From the NCBI GenBank assembly GCA_025358925.1, contig JANYHT010000011.1, forward strand, positions 1 through 40,699: 40,699 nt of DNA. The letters are read 5' to 3'. The notes beneath the pieces were generated by a model. It was not told the origin of the DNA. It saw nothing but the letters and a program-made list of their open reading frames with translations, and searched no databases. Shown here piece after piece: positions 25,373 to 31,869 of this stretch; the stretch's first letter is position 1; each line of letters opens with the position of its first letter. The translations under genes were made by a program, and so were the position numbers. The stretch comes from Gemmatimonadaceae bacterium. GTDB lineage: Bacteria > Gemmatimonadota > Gemmatimonadetes > Gemmatimonadales > Gemmatimonadaceae.

Positions 25373-26281
25373 ATGTTTTTCCGTCGCCTCGTCCTTTCCA
25401 TCCCCACCCTCTTCGGCGTCCTCGTCGTTGTTTTTCTGCTGCTCTATGTCGCCCCCGGCGATCCAGTGCAAGCGATGGTGGGTGAACGCGCCGATCCCGC
25501 AACCATCGCGCGATTGCGGGCCGATTTACGACTCGACGACCCGTTCATCGTACAATTCGCACACTATGCTGGTGGTATTCTGCGCGGTGACTTTGGTCGA
25601 TCGTACATCACCAATCGACCGATCATCCAAGACATCGCTGAACGATTTCCGCGCACGCTGTTGTTGGCAGCGGCAGCAATGTTGCTGGCGACGCTGTCGG
25701 GCATCACCATCGGCGTGCTCGCCGCCATTCGCCCCAACGGATGGTTTGATCGCACCGCACTCGCGCTGACGTATCTCGGCATCTCGTTTCCCGTATACTG
25801 GATTGGCTTGTTGCTCATTGTGCTATTCGCCGTCACGCTGCGTTGGCTCCCAGCCTCCGGTTACGGACATTGGAAGTTTCTCGTTCTCCCCGCTCTCGCA
25901 CTCGGTTCACGGTCCATCGCGTATCTCGCGCGCGTCACTCGTTCCGCGATGCTTGAAGTACTGGGCGCCGACTTCATACGCACTGCGCGTGCCAAAGGAC
26001 TTGCCGAACGCGTCGTCATTGTTCGACACGCGCTGCGCAACGCGCTGATCCCCGTCGTCACGGTGATAGGACTCGACTTCGGCGCCTATCTCACCGGCAG
26101 CATTTTAACAGAAACGATATTTGGTTGGCCTGGCATTGGACGCTACGTCGTGCAAGCAATTTCCAGACGAGACCTTCCCGCAGTTCAAGGCACCGTGCTT
26201 TTCCTATCCGTCGTGTTTGTGCTGGTCAATCTGCTCACCGACATGGTCTACCAACGCGTCGATCCTCGAGTACACGTGTAG
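25373..26281 (+). CDS. DppB/OppB-type ABC transporter permease
   Basis: A 302-residue inner-membrane permease with an N-terminal helix (FFRRLVLSIPTLFGVLVVVF), a periplasmic loop and five further helices. The EAA loop that contacts the ATPase is present: GADFIRTARAKGLAE continuing to HALRNALIPVV. ILTETIFGWPGIGRY is the family's C-terminal signature. ATG at 25373 is chosen; a GTG at 25367 overlapping the TAG is an alternative. The usual partners (DppC permease, DppD and DppF ATPases) are missing: the next gene is convergent, so the operon is incomplete here. The frame looks intact and functional if partners are encoded elsewhere. Confidence 0.93.
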   Translation: MFFRRLVLSIPTLFGVLVVVFLLLYVAPGDPVQAMVGERADPATIARLRADLRLDDPFIVQFAHYAGGILRGDFGRSYITNRPIIQDIAERFPRTLLLAAAAMLLATLSGITIGVLAAIRPNGWFDRTALALTYLGISFPVYWIGLLLIVLFAVTLRWLPASGYGHWKFLVLPALALGSRSIAYLARVTRSAMLEVLGADFIRTARAKGLAERVVIVRHALRNALIPVVTVIGLDFGAYLTGSILTETIFGWPGIGRYVVQAISRRDLPAVQGTVLFLSVVFVLVNLLTDMVYQRVDPRVHV

Positions 26282-26330
26282 TCTCGGAACACGCGGTCGC
26301 CGATGCGGCGGGATCGCGCACGTCGGATGC

Positions 26331-26349
26331 ATTTTAGCATGCGTAAAAT
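26331..26349. repeat. 19-bp inverted repeat after dppB
   Basis: ATTTTA and TAAAAT flank GCATGCG. It lies 50 bases beyond the permease stop. There is no T tract on either side, so a terminator role is doubtful. Confidence 0.4.
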
Positions 26350-26370
26350 ACTAACCGACCCAGCAACGGC

Positions 26371-26541
26371 TCACCGCGAATTTCCGCGAATGACGCAAAT
26401 GTGCTCCGCACGCGATGCGAGGGGATCGCGTGATGCCGACATTGCACTTTTTATTAAAGACCACGCACCGCCGACCGCCCGTCGACACGCCACCCGAGGA
26501 TGCACCGTCCGTATTCGCGTATTCGCGGAAATTCGCGGTGA
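26371..26541. repeat. 171-bp element bounded by perfect 21-bp inverted repeats
   Basis: The arm at 26371-26391 is the exact reverse complement of 26521-26541. Allowing one bulge, similarity continues inward for about eight more bases. The arms are built from CGCGAAT-like words spaced about ten bases apart (CCGCGAATTT, CCGCGAATGA, CGCAAATG). Between the arms are 129 bases with no recognisable gene, including an AT-rich stretch near 26446. It fills most of the 278-bp gap between dppB and the convergent reductase; the right arm ends 18 bases from the latter's stop. No terminal target-site duplication is evident, so I call it an intergenic repeat unit, not an IS. Confidence 0.7.
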
Positions 26542-26559
26542 TCAGTTTCACCAATCGCC

Positions 26560-27594
26560 CTACTCGTCTTTCTGCCCAAAAATCGCCAGGTTCGACGAAT
26601 GCCCCGGATTGACTTTCTTCTCCGGATAAATCCAATGCACCGCTTGATTGACCGCGATCGCCGCTTCTCCGAATCCCGTTGCAATCAGCTTAAGCTTTCC
26701 CGCGTACGTCGTGATGTCGCCCGCTGCGTACACGCCCGTTCGGCCCGTCTCCATCGTACTGGAGACGACAATTTCGTCTTTCTCAATATTCAAACCCCAT
26801 TCGAGTAGAGCACCAAGGTCGCTGACATAGCCAAGCATCGGCAGCACCACATCGGCGCGAACCTCGCGCGTTGTTTTTGTTTTGACGTCTTTCAGTCGTA
26901 CACCCACCAGACGTTCGTCGCCGTGAATAGCATCGAGTTCGTGAAACGTGTGAACGTTCACGCGACCATCGCCGACCGCCGCCGCTGCATGCACTTCCGA
27001 AACCGTGGCCGCGTGCGCACGAAACCGATCACTGCGATGCACCAACGTCACGGATGCCGCGCGTTCACGAAGTTGCGCCGTCCAGTCAAACGCAGAGTCT
27101 CCGCCGCCAACAATCACCACATGCTGACCGCGATACGTCTCCGGATTGGTCACAAGGTCATGCACGCCACGCCCATACCACGGCTCGGCAAATGCCTGCG
27201 GCAAACGTCGCGGACGAAATGCGCCAATCCCGGCCGCGACCAAGACCGAACGCGTCGGAAAACGATCCGTCTCCGTCACCAGCACAAAATGTCCGTCCGC
27301 CTCTTCCAGCCCAACAACGCGCTGTCCCAGATGCGTCGGCAAGCCCGATTCAACGTGAAATTGCTTGGCCTGCTCCGTCAGTGATCGCACGAGATCCTTC
27401 GCGAGGACTTTTGGATAGCCGGCCACGTCGAAGATATACTTCTCCGGATACAGCGCGGTGAGCTGACCGCCAAGTTCGGGCAGCGCATCGACAATTTGCG
27501 CCGTCGCGCCGCGCATGCCGGAATAAAAGAGTGCGAAGATCCCCGTGGGGCCGCCGCCAATGATCGTGATGTCCTGAATCGGGTGCGTATGCAT
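26560..27594 (-). CDS. Ferredoxin/flavodoxin-NADP+ reductase, thioredoxin-reductase-like type
   Basis: A 344-residue FAD- and NADP-dependent reductase. The FAD-binding GGGPTG (14-19) and the second Rossmann motif VIVGGGDSAFDW (about 164-175) are present, with a basic NADP-selecting stretch after it (HRSDRFR). The C-terminal ATG/AGD motif reads VYAAGDITTYAGKLKLIATGFGEAA (in two parts). It lacks the CxxC redox pair of true thioredoxin reductase and has the QLTALYPEKYIFDVAGYP segment typical of the TrxB-like ferredoxin-NADP reductases. Cytoplasmic; it supplies or takes electrons from ferredoxin. Divergent from the adenosyltransferase gene, 28 bases apart. Confidence 0.92.
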   Translation of the reverse strand: MHTHPIQDITIIGGGPTGIFALFYSGMRGATAQIVDALPELGGQLTALYPEKYIFDVAGYPKVLAKDLVRSLTEQAKQFHVESGLPTHLGQRVVGLEEADGHFVLVTETDRFPTRSVLVAAGIGAFRPRRLPQAFAEPWYGRGVHDLVTNPETYRGQHVVIVGGGDSAFDWTAQLRERAASVTLVHRSDRFRAHAATVSEVHAAAAVGDGRVNVHTFHELDAIHGDERLVGVRLKDVKTKTTREVRADVVLPMLGYVSDLGALLEWGLNIEKDEIVVSSTMETGRTGVYAAGDITTYAGKLKLIATGFGEAAIAVNQAVHWIYPEKKVNPGHSSNLAIFGQKDE

Positions 27595-27622
27595 CGTTGA
27601 ACGTTAGCAACGCTTACTTTTC

Positions 27623-28174
27623 ATGTCTATGAAGATCTACACGCGAACTGGGGACGAAGGCGCGACTGCGCTTTTTGGTGGTGGGCGGGTTGGCAAAGAC
27701 CACCCGCGCGTCGAGGCGTATGGCGACGTGGACGAATTGAACGCAGCACTAGGCATGGCGCGTTCCATCGAGATGATGCCGCGCATCGACGAGGTGCTCG
27801 TGCCCGTGCAAAAAGATCTGTTCGCGATCGGTGCGCTGTTGGCCACGCCGGATCACGACAAGATGAAAGAGCAACTCAGCAAAGCGCGCATCGACGACGG
27901 TCGCATCGCCGAACTCGAACGCGCGATCGACATTTGCGAGCAAGAGCTCGAACCGTTGCGCAGCTTCATCATTCCTGGCGGAACTCCCAAAGCTGCAGCG
28001 TTGCACGTCGCGCGCACCGTGTGTCGTCGTGCCGAACGTCGCGTCGTGCATCTCGCGCACGACATCGAATTGCCCGCACTTGTGGTCGTGTATCTGAATC
28101 GCCTCTCCGACCTGCTCTTCATGCTCGCCCGCGTTGCCAACAAACGCGCCGGCGCCGGCGAGGTGACGTGGTAG
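27623..28174 (+). CDS. Cob(I)alamin adenosyltransferase, PduO type
   Basis: Transfers the adenosyl group of ATP to cob(I)alamin, making coenzyme B12 (PduO/CobO-II family). The 183 residues match the family. Hallmarks are IYTRTGDEGATALFGG (ATP binding) at the N-terminus, YGDVDELNAALG, FIIPGGTPKAAALHVART, VCRRAERRVVHL and the C-terminal NRLSDLLFMLARVAN. The start may be ATG 27623 or ATG 27629. The stop overlaps the start of aroB. The neighbouring flavin reductase, divergently encoded, might supply electrons for cobalamin reduction, but that is only a suggestion from position. Confidence 0.95.
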   Translation: MSMKIYTRTGDEGATALFGGGRVGKDHPRVEAYGDVDELNAALGMARSIEMMPRIDEVLVPVQKDLFAIGALLATPDHDKMKEQLSKARIDDGRIAELERAIDICEQELEPLRSFIIPGGTPKAAALHVARTVCRRAERRVVHLAHDIELPALVVVYLNRLSDLLFMLARVANKRAGAGEVTW

Positions 28175-29292
28175 TGCCACTCGGCACCACGTTGGACCTG
28201 CCACTTGCCTATCCGATTCACATCGAACGTGGTGCACTCGCCGCCCTGGGCACGCTTGTCGCACAGTGGGCGCCCGCGCATCGATATGCCATCATTTCTG
28301 ACGCCACGGTAAGCGCGCTGCACGGCAAACGTATGTTGTCCACCTTTCCGCACGAACGTACACATTGCATCACCATCGCACCTGGTGAGCAGGAGAAATC
28401 TCGCGAGCGTTGGGCGCAACTGACCGATGCACTGTTTGCGTGGGGTGCCGGGCGCGACACGACCATCGTGGCCGTTGGTGGAGGAGTGGTGGGCGACCTC
28501 GCCGGGTTTGTTGCAGCCACGTTTATGCGCGGCATCCCAATTGTGCAGGTGCCAACCACGTTACTGGCGATGGTCGATGCATCCGTCGGCGGCAAGACAG
28601 GCGTCGATACGTCGGCAGGAAAGAATCTCGTTGGCGCCTTTCACGATCCGCGCGCGGTGTTGATCGATCCGGATGTGTTGGAGACACTGCCGCCCAACGT
28701 ACTGCGCAGTGGTCTTGCCGAGATGATCAAGCATGGCATTGTTGCTGATCGCGCGTACTTCGACGCCATGGTGCGCGAACTCGACACCGTCAATCGTGAT
28801 GGTGCAAGTGCCCCCGCGTTGCCGTCACTCATCGCGGGAAGCGTGCGCATCAAAGCTGCGGTCGTCGCGTATGACGCGCGCGAAGGGGGTATTCGGCACG
28901 TGCTCAACTTCGGGCACACCATTGCGCACGCCATTGAACGTGAATTGCACTATACCATCCTGCACGGCGAGGCGGTGGCTATTGGGATGGTGCTCGAAGC
29001 GCGGATAGCGCTGCGTCTTGGACTCGCGAGCGAAGATGTAACGCGTGATATCGAACACGCGGTACAATGCGCGGGGCTGCCGTCAACATTTCCGCGTGAC
29101 TGTTCACTCACCGCAACCGCAATTCTGCAGGCAACGCGCGGTGATAAAAAGGCGCGCGGCGGCGCAGTGCGCTACGCGTTGCCGAAAGTTATTGGTGAAA
29201 TGGAAACTGCCGACGGGCACTATGCAGTGGCGGTGCCAGACGCCGTCGTACTTGATGTGCTCCGACACGAATTGCACAAGTCGGCGCCGTAA
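28168..29292 (+). CDS. aroB: 3-dehydroquinate synthase
   Basis: Second step of the shikimate pathway: DAHP to 3-dehydroquinate, with NAD and a divalent metal, in the cytoplasm. Family motifs are VGGGVVGDLAGFVAATFMRG, PTTLLAMVDASVGGKTGVD, KNLVGAFHDPRAV, the metal-ligand region SGLAEMIKHG, LNFGHTIAHAIE and LHGEAVAIGM. About 374 residues from GTG 28168; the GTG at 28174, which shares one base with the preceding stop, is equally possible. The frame is open far upstream but only as an overlap with the adenosyltransferase gene. Convergent with the PEP-CTERM gene at 29377. Confidence 0.96.
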   Translation: MVVPLGTTLDLPLAYPIHIERGALAALGTLVAQWAPAHRYAIISDATVSALHGKRMLSTFPHERTHCITIAPGEQEKSRERWAQLTDALFAWGAGRDTTIVAVGGGVVGDLAGFVAATFMRGIPIVQVPTTLLAMVDASVGGKTGVDTSAGKNLVGAFHDPRAVLIDPDVLETLPPNVLRSGLAEMIKHGIVADRAYFDAMVRELDTVNRDGASAPALPSLIAGSVRIKAAVVAYDAREGGIRHVLNFGHTIAHAIERELHYTILHGEAVAIGMVLEARIALRLGLASEDVTRDIEHAVQCAGLPSTFPRDCSLTATAILQATRGDKKARGGAVRYALPKVIGEMETADGHYAVAVPDAVVLDVLRHELHKSAP

Positions 29293-29304
29293 CCACAGGA
29301 AAGC

Positions 29305-29337
29305 AAAAATCCCACACACCATCGCGGTGTGCGGGAT
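29305..29337 (-). terminator. Rho-independent terminator for the PEP-CTERM gene at 29377
   Basis: ATCCCACACACC (29309-29320) pairs with GGTGTGCGGGAT (29326-29337) around a 5-base loop with a single mismatch. Read on the minus strand the stem is followed by TTTTT (29305-29309). It may also stop aroB transcription from the other side, though without a T tract. Confidence 0.8.
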
Positions 29338-29376
29338 CGGTGCCGACTGCGATGTGCCGTACGCTACGGGTTCTTG

Positions 29377-30072
29377 TTACCGACGACGACGACGTGCAAC
29401 GAGTCCGAGTCCGGCTAACCCCGCCGCCATGAGCGCATAGGTCGACGGTTCTGGCACGGTGGTGTTGGGGTCGGCAAGGCGGTTCACACCCACGGTAAAC
29501 CCGTGGAAACTCTCTGGCGCATCCGTGCTCAGCGTGATTGACGAGAACGTACCCGTGAACTGAATCAAACCGCTAAACTCTGTGCCTGCGATGGTCTTGT
29601 TCGCGTTTGAAACAACAAACGAACCACAACCGAAAAACGCGCAGTTGGGGCTGTTGTTGTTGGAAAGTACGGAGAACGCCGAGTTGAACGTGTACGCAAC
29701 TGGGCTTCCGCCTTGTCCAACACTAATGAATGCGATATACGGATTGACGACCGGTGCACCAAACGAAATCGTTCCCTGCACGGCCGCGACTAACCGAATG
29801 AAGCTCGCGTTTGTCGGCGCCGTTTGTCCGCTTTGTGTAAATGGCGCGGTCGGCGACCAGTAATTGGGGCCCCCTGTTCCCAGTGCATCGTTAAAGCCGC
29901 CCGTATACGTGACGGTCGACGCGCCAAGCACACCATTCACCGTGCCGGAAACGGTCGGTCCAGTCGCGGCAGTCCACGTCGTCCAGATTTGTGCGCTCGC
30001 GACCATTGGCGCGAGGGTCAAGAATCCAGCAGCTGCACCGACGACGGCCTTGCGAATGAGCGAGCGCAACAT
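29377..30072 (-). CDS. PEP-CTERM sorting-domain protein (paralogue 1)
   Basis: A 231-residue exported protein. Residues 1-28 form a signal peptide (LIRKAVVGAAAGFLTLAPMVASAQ). The mature part is Gly/Thr/Ser-rich and beta-like, with a CAFFGCGSF pair of cysteines. The C-terminus carries a PEP-CTERM tag: VPEPSTYALMAAGLAGLGL then VARRRRR, that is, PEP motif, membrane helix and Arg cluster, recognised by exosortase and cleaved at the outer face of the inner membrane. No exosortase gene is in the window. It is clearly homologous along its length to the gene at 30817. GAGGT lies about 11 bases before the ATG. Function is unknown. Confidence 0.9.
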   Translation of the reverse strand: MLRSLIRKAVVGAAAGFLTLAPMVASAQIWTTWTAATGPTVSGTVNGVLGASTVTYTGGFNDALGTGGPNYWSPTAPFTQSGQTAPTNASFIRLVAAVQGTISFGAPVVNPYIAFISVGQGGSPVAYTFNSAFSVLSNNNSPNCAFFGCGSFVVSNANKTIAGTEFSGLIQFTGTFSSITLSTDAPESFHGFTVGVNRLADPNTTVPEPSTYALMAAGLAGLGLVARRRRR

Positions 30073-30138
30073 GGTTAAATACCTCAAAAGTGTGACCGAG
30101 ATCATCTCACCGTCACGCGTGCAAGATTGGCACCGCCA

Positions 30139-30151
30139 GCAGAATTTCTGC
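30139..30151. promoter_or_regulatory. 13-bp palindrome upstream of the PEP-CTERM gene
   Basis: GCAGAATTTCTGC is a perfect 6-1-6 palindrome 67 bases upstream of the gene starting at 30072, nested in a looser TTGGCA/TGCCAA pair (30128-30133 and 30149-30154). It may be an operator. I could not find a convincing -10/-35 pair here. Confidence 0.3.
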
Positions 30152-30205
30152 CAACCGCGCTTAAGCCGTTGCCAATTAGATATTTACAAAAATCTTCACC
30201 ACATT

Positions 30206-30283
30206 GTGTTGCGGCCACACATCAGCATCGTGTTGCGGCCACACATCAGCACTGCGTTGCGGCCACACATCAGCACTGCGTTG
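30206..30283. repeat. Three tandem copies of a 24-bp repeat
   Basis: Units at 30206-30229, 30230-30253 and 30254-30277, differing at three or four positions, followed by a 6-base start of a fourth. The core is TTGCGGCCACACATCAGCA. It lies in the 232-bp gap between the first PEP-CTERM gene and the broken one. No protein is assigned; a plus-strand frame through it (8-residue units) has no supporting features. The rest of this gap holds only the palindrome at 30139. Confidence 0.85.
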
Positions 30284-30304
30284 GACGCATGCGTCACCAG
30301 TCTT

Positions 30305-30740
30305 CTACCGCGGACAATGTCGACCCACCACCAAAAAGCCCACGAACCCGACGCCCAACAGCCAACGTCGACGGCTCCGGCATCTCACTTGCCACGCTGA
30401 CATTGTCGATGGAATCACGGTAACTGCGACCGTTGCCCGCACCTGCAAACCGCACAGTTGTCGCTCCGCTCGCCACAAACGACGTCGAGTAGTCTTGCCA
30501 CTGGTATGGCGCCACAATCTGGCCAGTACTGAAAAACAACACGTTGTTCATGTACACGTTGATCAGACCAAATCCCGATCGTGATCGATTCGCCGCCGAG
30601 AATCCAACGGTGTACTGCTGCCCAGCGACCGTCGCAAGACGCTGGTAAATCGACGTGGCTGTTGACGTTAAGCTCGAGATGACTGCCGCATTGCCCTTTG
30701 CGACGATGTCTCCTTGTATCGCGTCACACTTCACCGACAC
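30305..30740 (-). pseudogene. Broken PEP-CTERM gene (5'-truncated and frameshifted)
   Basis: The readable frame (from GTG 30740) begins without a signal peptide and resembles only the C-terminal part of a PEP-CTERM protein: IYQRLATVAGQQYTVGFSAANR, a long beta-rich stretch, then DSIDNVSVASEMPEPSTLA. Just after PEPSTLA (near 30358-30360) the frame is lost. The membrane helix continues one frame over as LLGVGFVGFLVVGRHCPR and stops at 30305. A single missing base restores PEPSTLALLGVGF. The terminal Arg cluster is also eroded. The 5' end begins directly after the terminator of the upstream paralogue. Sequencing error could explain the frameshift but not the missing signal peptide. Confidence 0.75.
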
Positions 30741-30749
30741 ACCTCAACG

Positions 30750-30798
30750 AAAACAGCCTGACGCAGGGAAGATTTCGAAGGATCTTCCCCACGTCAGG
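30750..30798 (-). terminator. Rho-independent terminator for the PEP-CTERM gene at 30817
   Basis: A 17-base stem (30757-30773 with 30782-30798) has two internal mismatches around an 8-base loop. On the minus strand it is followed by CTGTTTTCG (30750-30758 region), a short T tract. It separates the intact paralogue from the broken gene. Confidence 0.75.
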
Positions 30799-30816
30799 CC
30801 GTTTCGAATCCCGCCC

Positions 30817-31512
30817 TTACGCCGCCCGACGACGACGGCGGCTCACCAACCCAAGACCCGCCAACCCCGCCGCCATCAGCGCATACGTTGAAGGCTCAGG
30901 CACCACACTCGGATTGCCGTCCCCCTGCGGACGGATCACGCGCTCGGCACCAACCGTAAAGCCGTGCCAAAACTCTTCCGGGGAGTTCGACAGCGAGATC
31001 GACGAGAAGGTGCCGATAAACTGCACGGTACCGCTGAATTCAGAGCCCGTTAACGTGTTGCCCAACACCGAATACGAACCGCAGCCCCAGTACGCACACG
31101 ACGCGTTGTTGTTCGAGACCACCGTAAACGGAGAACTAAAGGTGTAGCTCACGGGAACGTTCGTTTGCCCGACACTGATGAAGGCAATGAACGGGTTCAC
31201 GACAGCCGAGCCAAAAGTGATTGTGCCCGATGCCGGCGCCACCATGCGGATGAAGCTCGTATTCGTTGGTGCAGTAAGCCCACCCTGTGTGTACGCACCG
31301 TTCGGCGACCAAAAGTCGGTGCCCCCGATTCCGTACGCTTGGTTGTAGCCGCCCGTGTAGGTGACGGTGGTGCTGCCAAGCACACCGTTCACCGGTCCAG
31401 ACGTCGCACCGGTCCAAGTAGCCCACGTTTGCGCAGCGGCCAGTCTCGGCGTCAGCGCGAGCAAACCGGCAACAGCAGCGGTAGCAAACTTGCGGATCAG
31501 GGAATGTGTCAT
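30817..31512 (-). CDS. PEP-CTERM sorting-domain protein (paralogue 2)
   Basis: A 231-residue exported protein, the same length as the gene at 29377 and similar throughout: signal peptide (SLIRKFATAAVAGLLALTPRLAAAQ), WATWTGAT near the mature start, VNGVLGSTTVTYTGGYN, the CAYWGCGSY cysteine pair, EFSGTVQFIGTFSSISLS, and the C-terminal tag VVPEPSTYALMAAGLAGLGL plus SRRRRRAA. It is predicted to be sorted by an exosortase to the cell surface or matrix. A strong-looking promoter with an overlapping dyad lies upstream (31592-31622), and a terminator follows. Function is unknown; the pair arose by tandem duplication. Confidence 0.9.
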   Translation of the reverse strand: MTHSLIRKFATAAVAGLLALTPRLAAAQTWATWTGATSGPVNGVLGSTTVTYTGGYNQAYGIGGTDFWSPNGAYTQGGLTAPTNTSFIRMVAPASGTITFGSAVVNPFIAFISVGQTNVPVSYTFSSPFTVVSNNNASCAYWGCGSYSVLGNTLTGSEFSGTVQFIGTFSSISLSNSPEEFWHGFTVGAERVIRPQGDGNPSVVPEPSTYALMAAGLAGLGLVSRRRRRAA

Positions 31513-31591
31513 AATCGGTCAGTCTCGGTTGAGGAGCAATCCAGCTTAGCGAACTCAACACTTCGCAAGCTCTGGTCCACAAACGACCTCA

Positions 31592-31622
31592 ACTATAAAA
31601 TTGCAGTTAAGCTGTTGCAATT
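31592..31622 (-). promoter_or_regulatory. Promoter with overlapping operator-like dyad, for the PEP-CTERM gene
   Basis: On the minus strand TTGCAA (31620-31615) and TATAGT (31597-31592) are separated by exactly 17 bases, close to the sigma70 consensus. AATTGCA (31599-31605) and TGCAATT (31616-31622) form a perfect inverted repeat with a 10-base gap, covering the -35 and the spacer. The start codon is 80 bases downstream. A dimeric regulator binding here would control access of RNA polymerase. Confidence 0.6.
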
Positions 31623-31728
31623 AAACCGCTTACAAGAACAACTCATCTATTGCATCTCAACCGATCTCATCCATTCACACCCTTCTGTCGCCAAAATCCC
31701 ACACCAATCGTCGCTCCCCCACTGCATT

Positions 31729-31763
31729 CCCTAATCCCTAATCCCCAATCCCTAATCCCTAAA
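31729..31763. repeat. Five tandem CCCTAAT-type heptamers
   Basis: Units at 31729, 31736, 31743, 31750 and 31757: CCCTAAT, CCCTAAT, CCCCAAT, CCCTAAT, CCCTAAA. They lie just upstream of the sigma-factor promoter in the 357-bp divergent gap 31513-31869. The rest of that gap holds the two promoters and an AT-rich stretch (31585-31680) without genes. Confidence 0.85.
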
Positions 31764-31771
31764 AAAAGCTG

Positions 31772-31800
31772 TTGACCACTCCACACCCCACCATTATCGT
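31772..31800 (+). promoter_or_regulatory. Sigma70-type promoter for the sigma-factor gene
   Basis: TTGACC (31772-31777) and TATCGT (31795-31800) have a 17-base spacer. The predicted leader is about 62 bases, ending in the ribosome binding site GGAGAGGG (31857-31864) before ATG 31870. Confidence 0.55.
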
Positions 31801-31869
31801 GGCGCTCCCACCTTAGAAACCGGGCAGTACCAACGCTTGGTCCCACGGAAACGTTCGGAGAGGGCGCGT

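Noticed and set aside
26371-26541. Insertion sequence
   Set aside because: Only 171 bases, no transposase and no visible target-site duplication.
26303-26629. 108-codon plus-strand frame across the inverted-repeat element
   Set aside because: It crosses both repeat arms and the 3' end of the convergent reductase; no coding character.
30206-30283. Possible CRISPR array
   Set aside because: The units are directly adjacent without spacers and no cas genes are present.
29864-30400. Plus-strand frame of 178 codons with an 8-residue repeat
   Set aside because: It runs antisense to the PEP-CTERM gene and the pseudogene; its repeat simply reflects the 24-bp tandem DNA repeat, with no ribosome binding site or domain.
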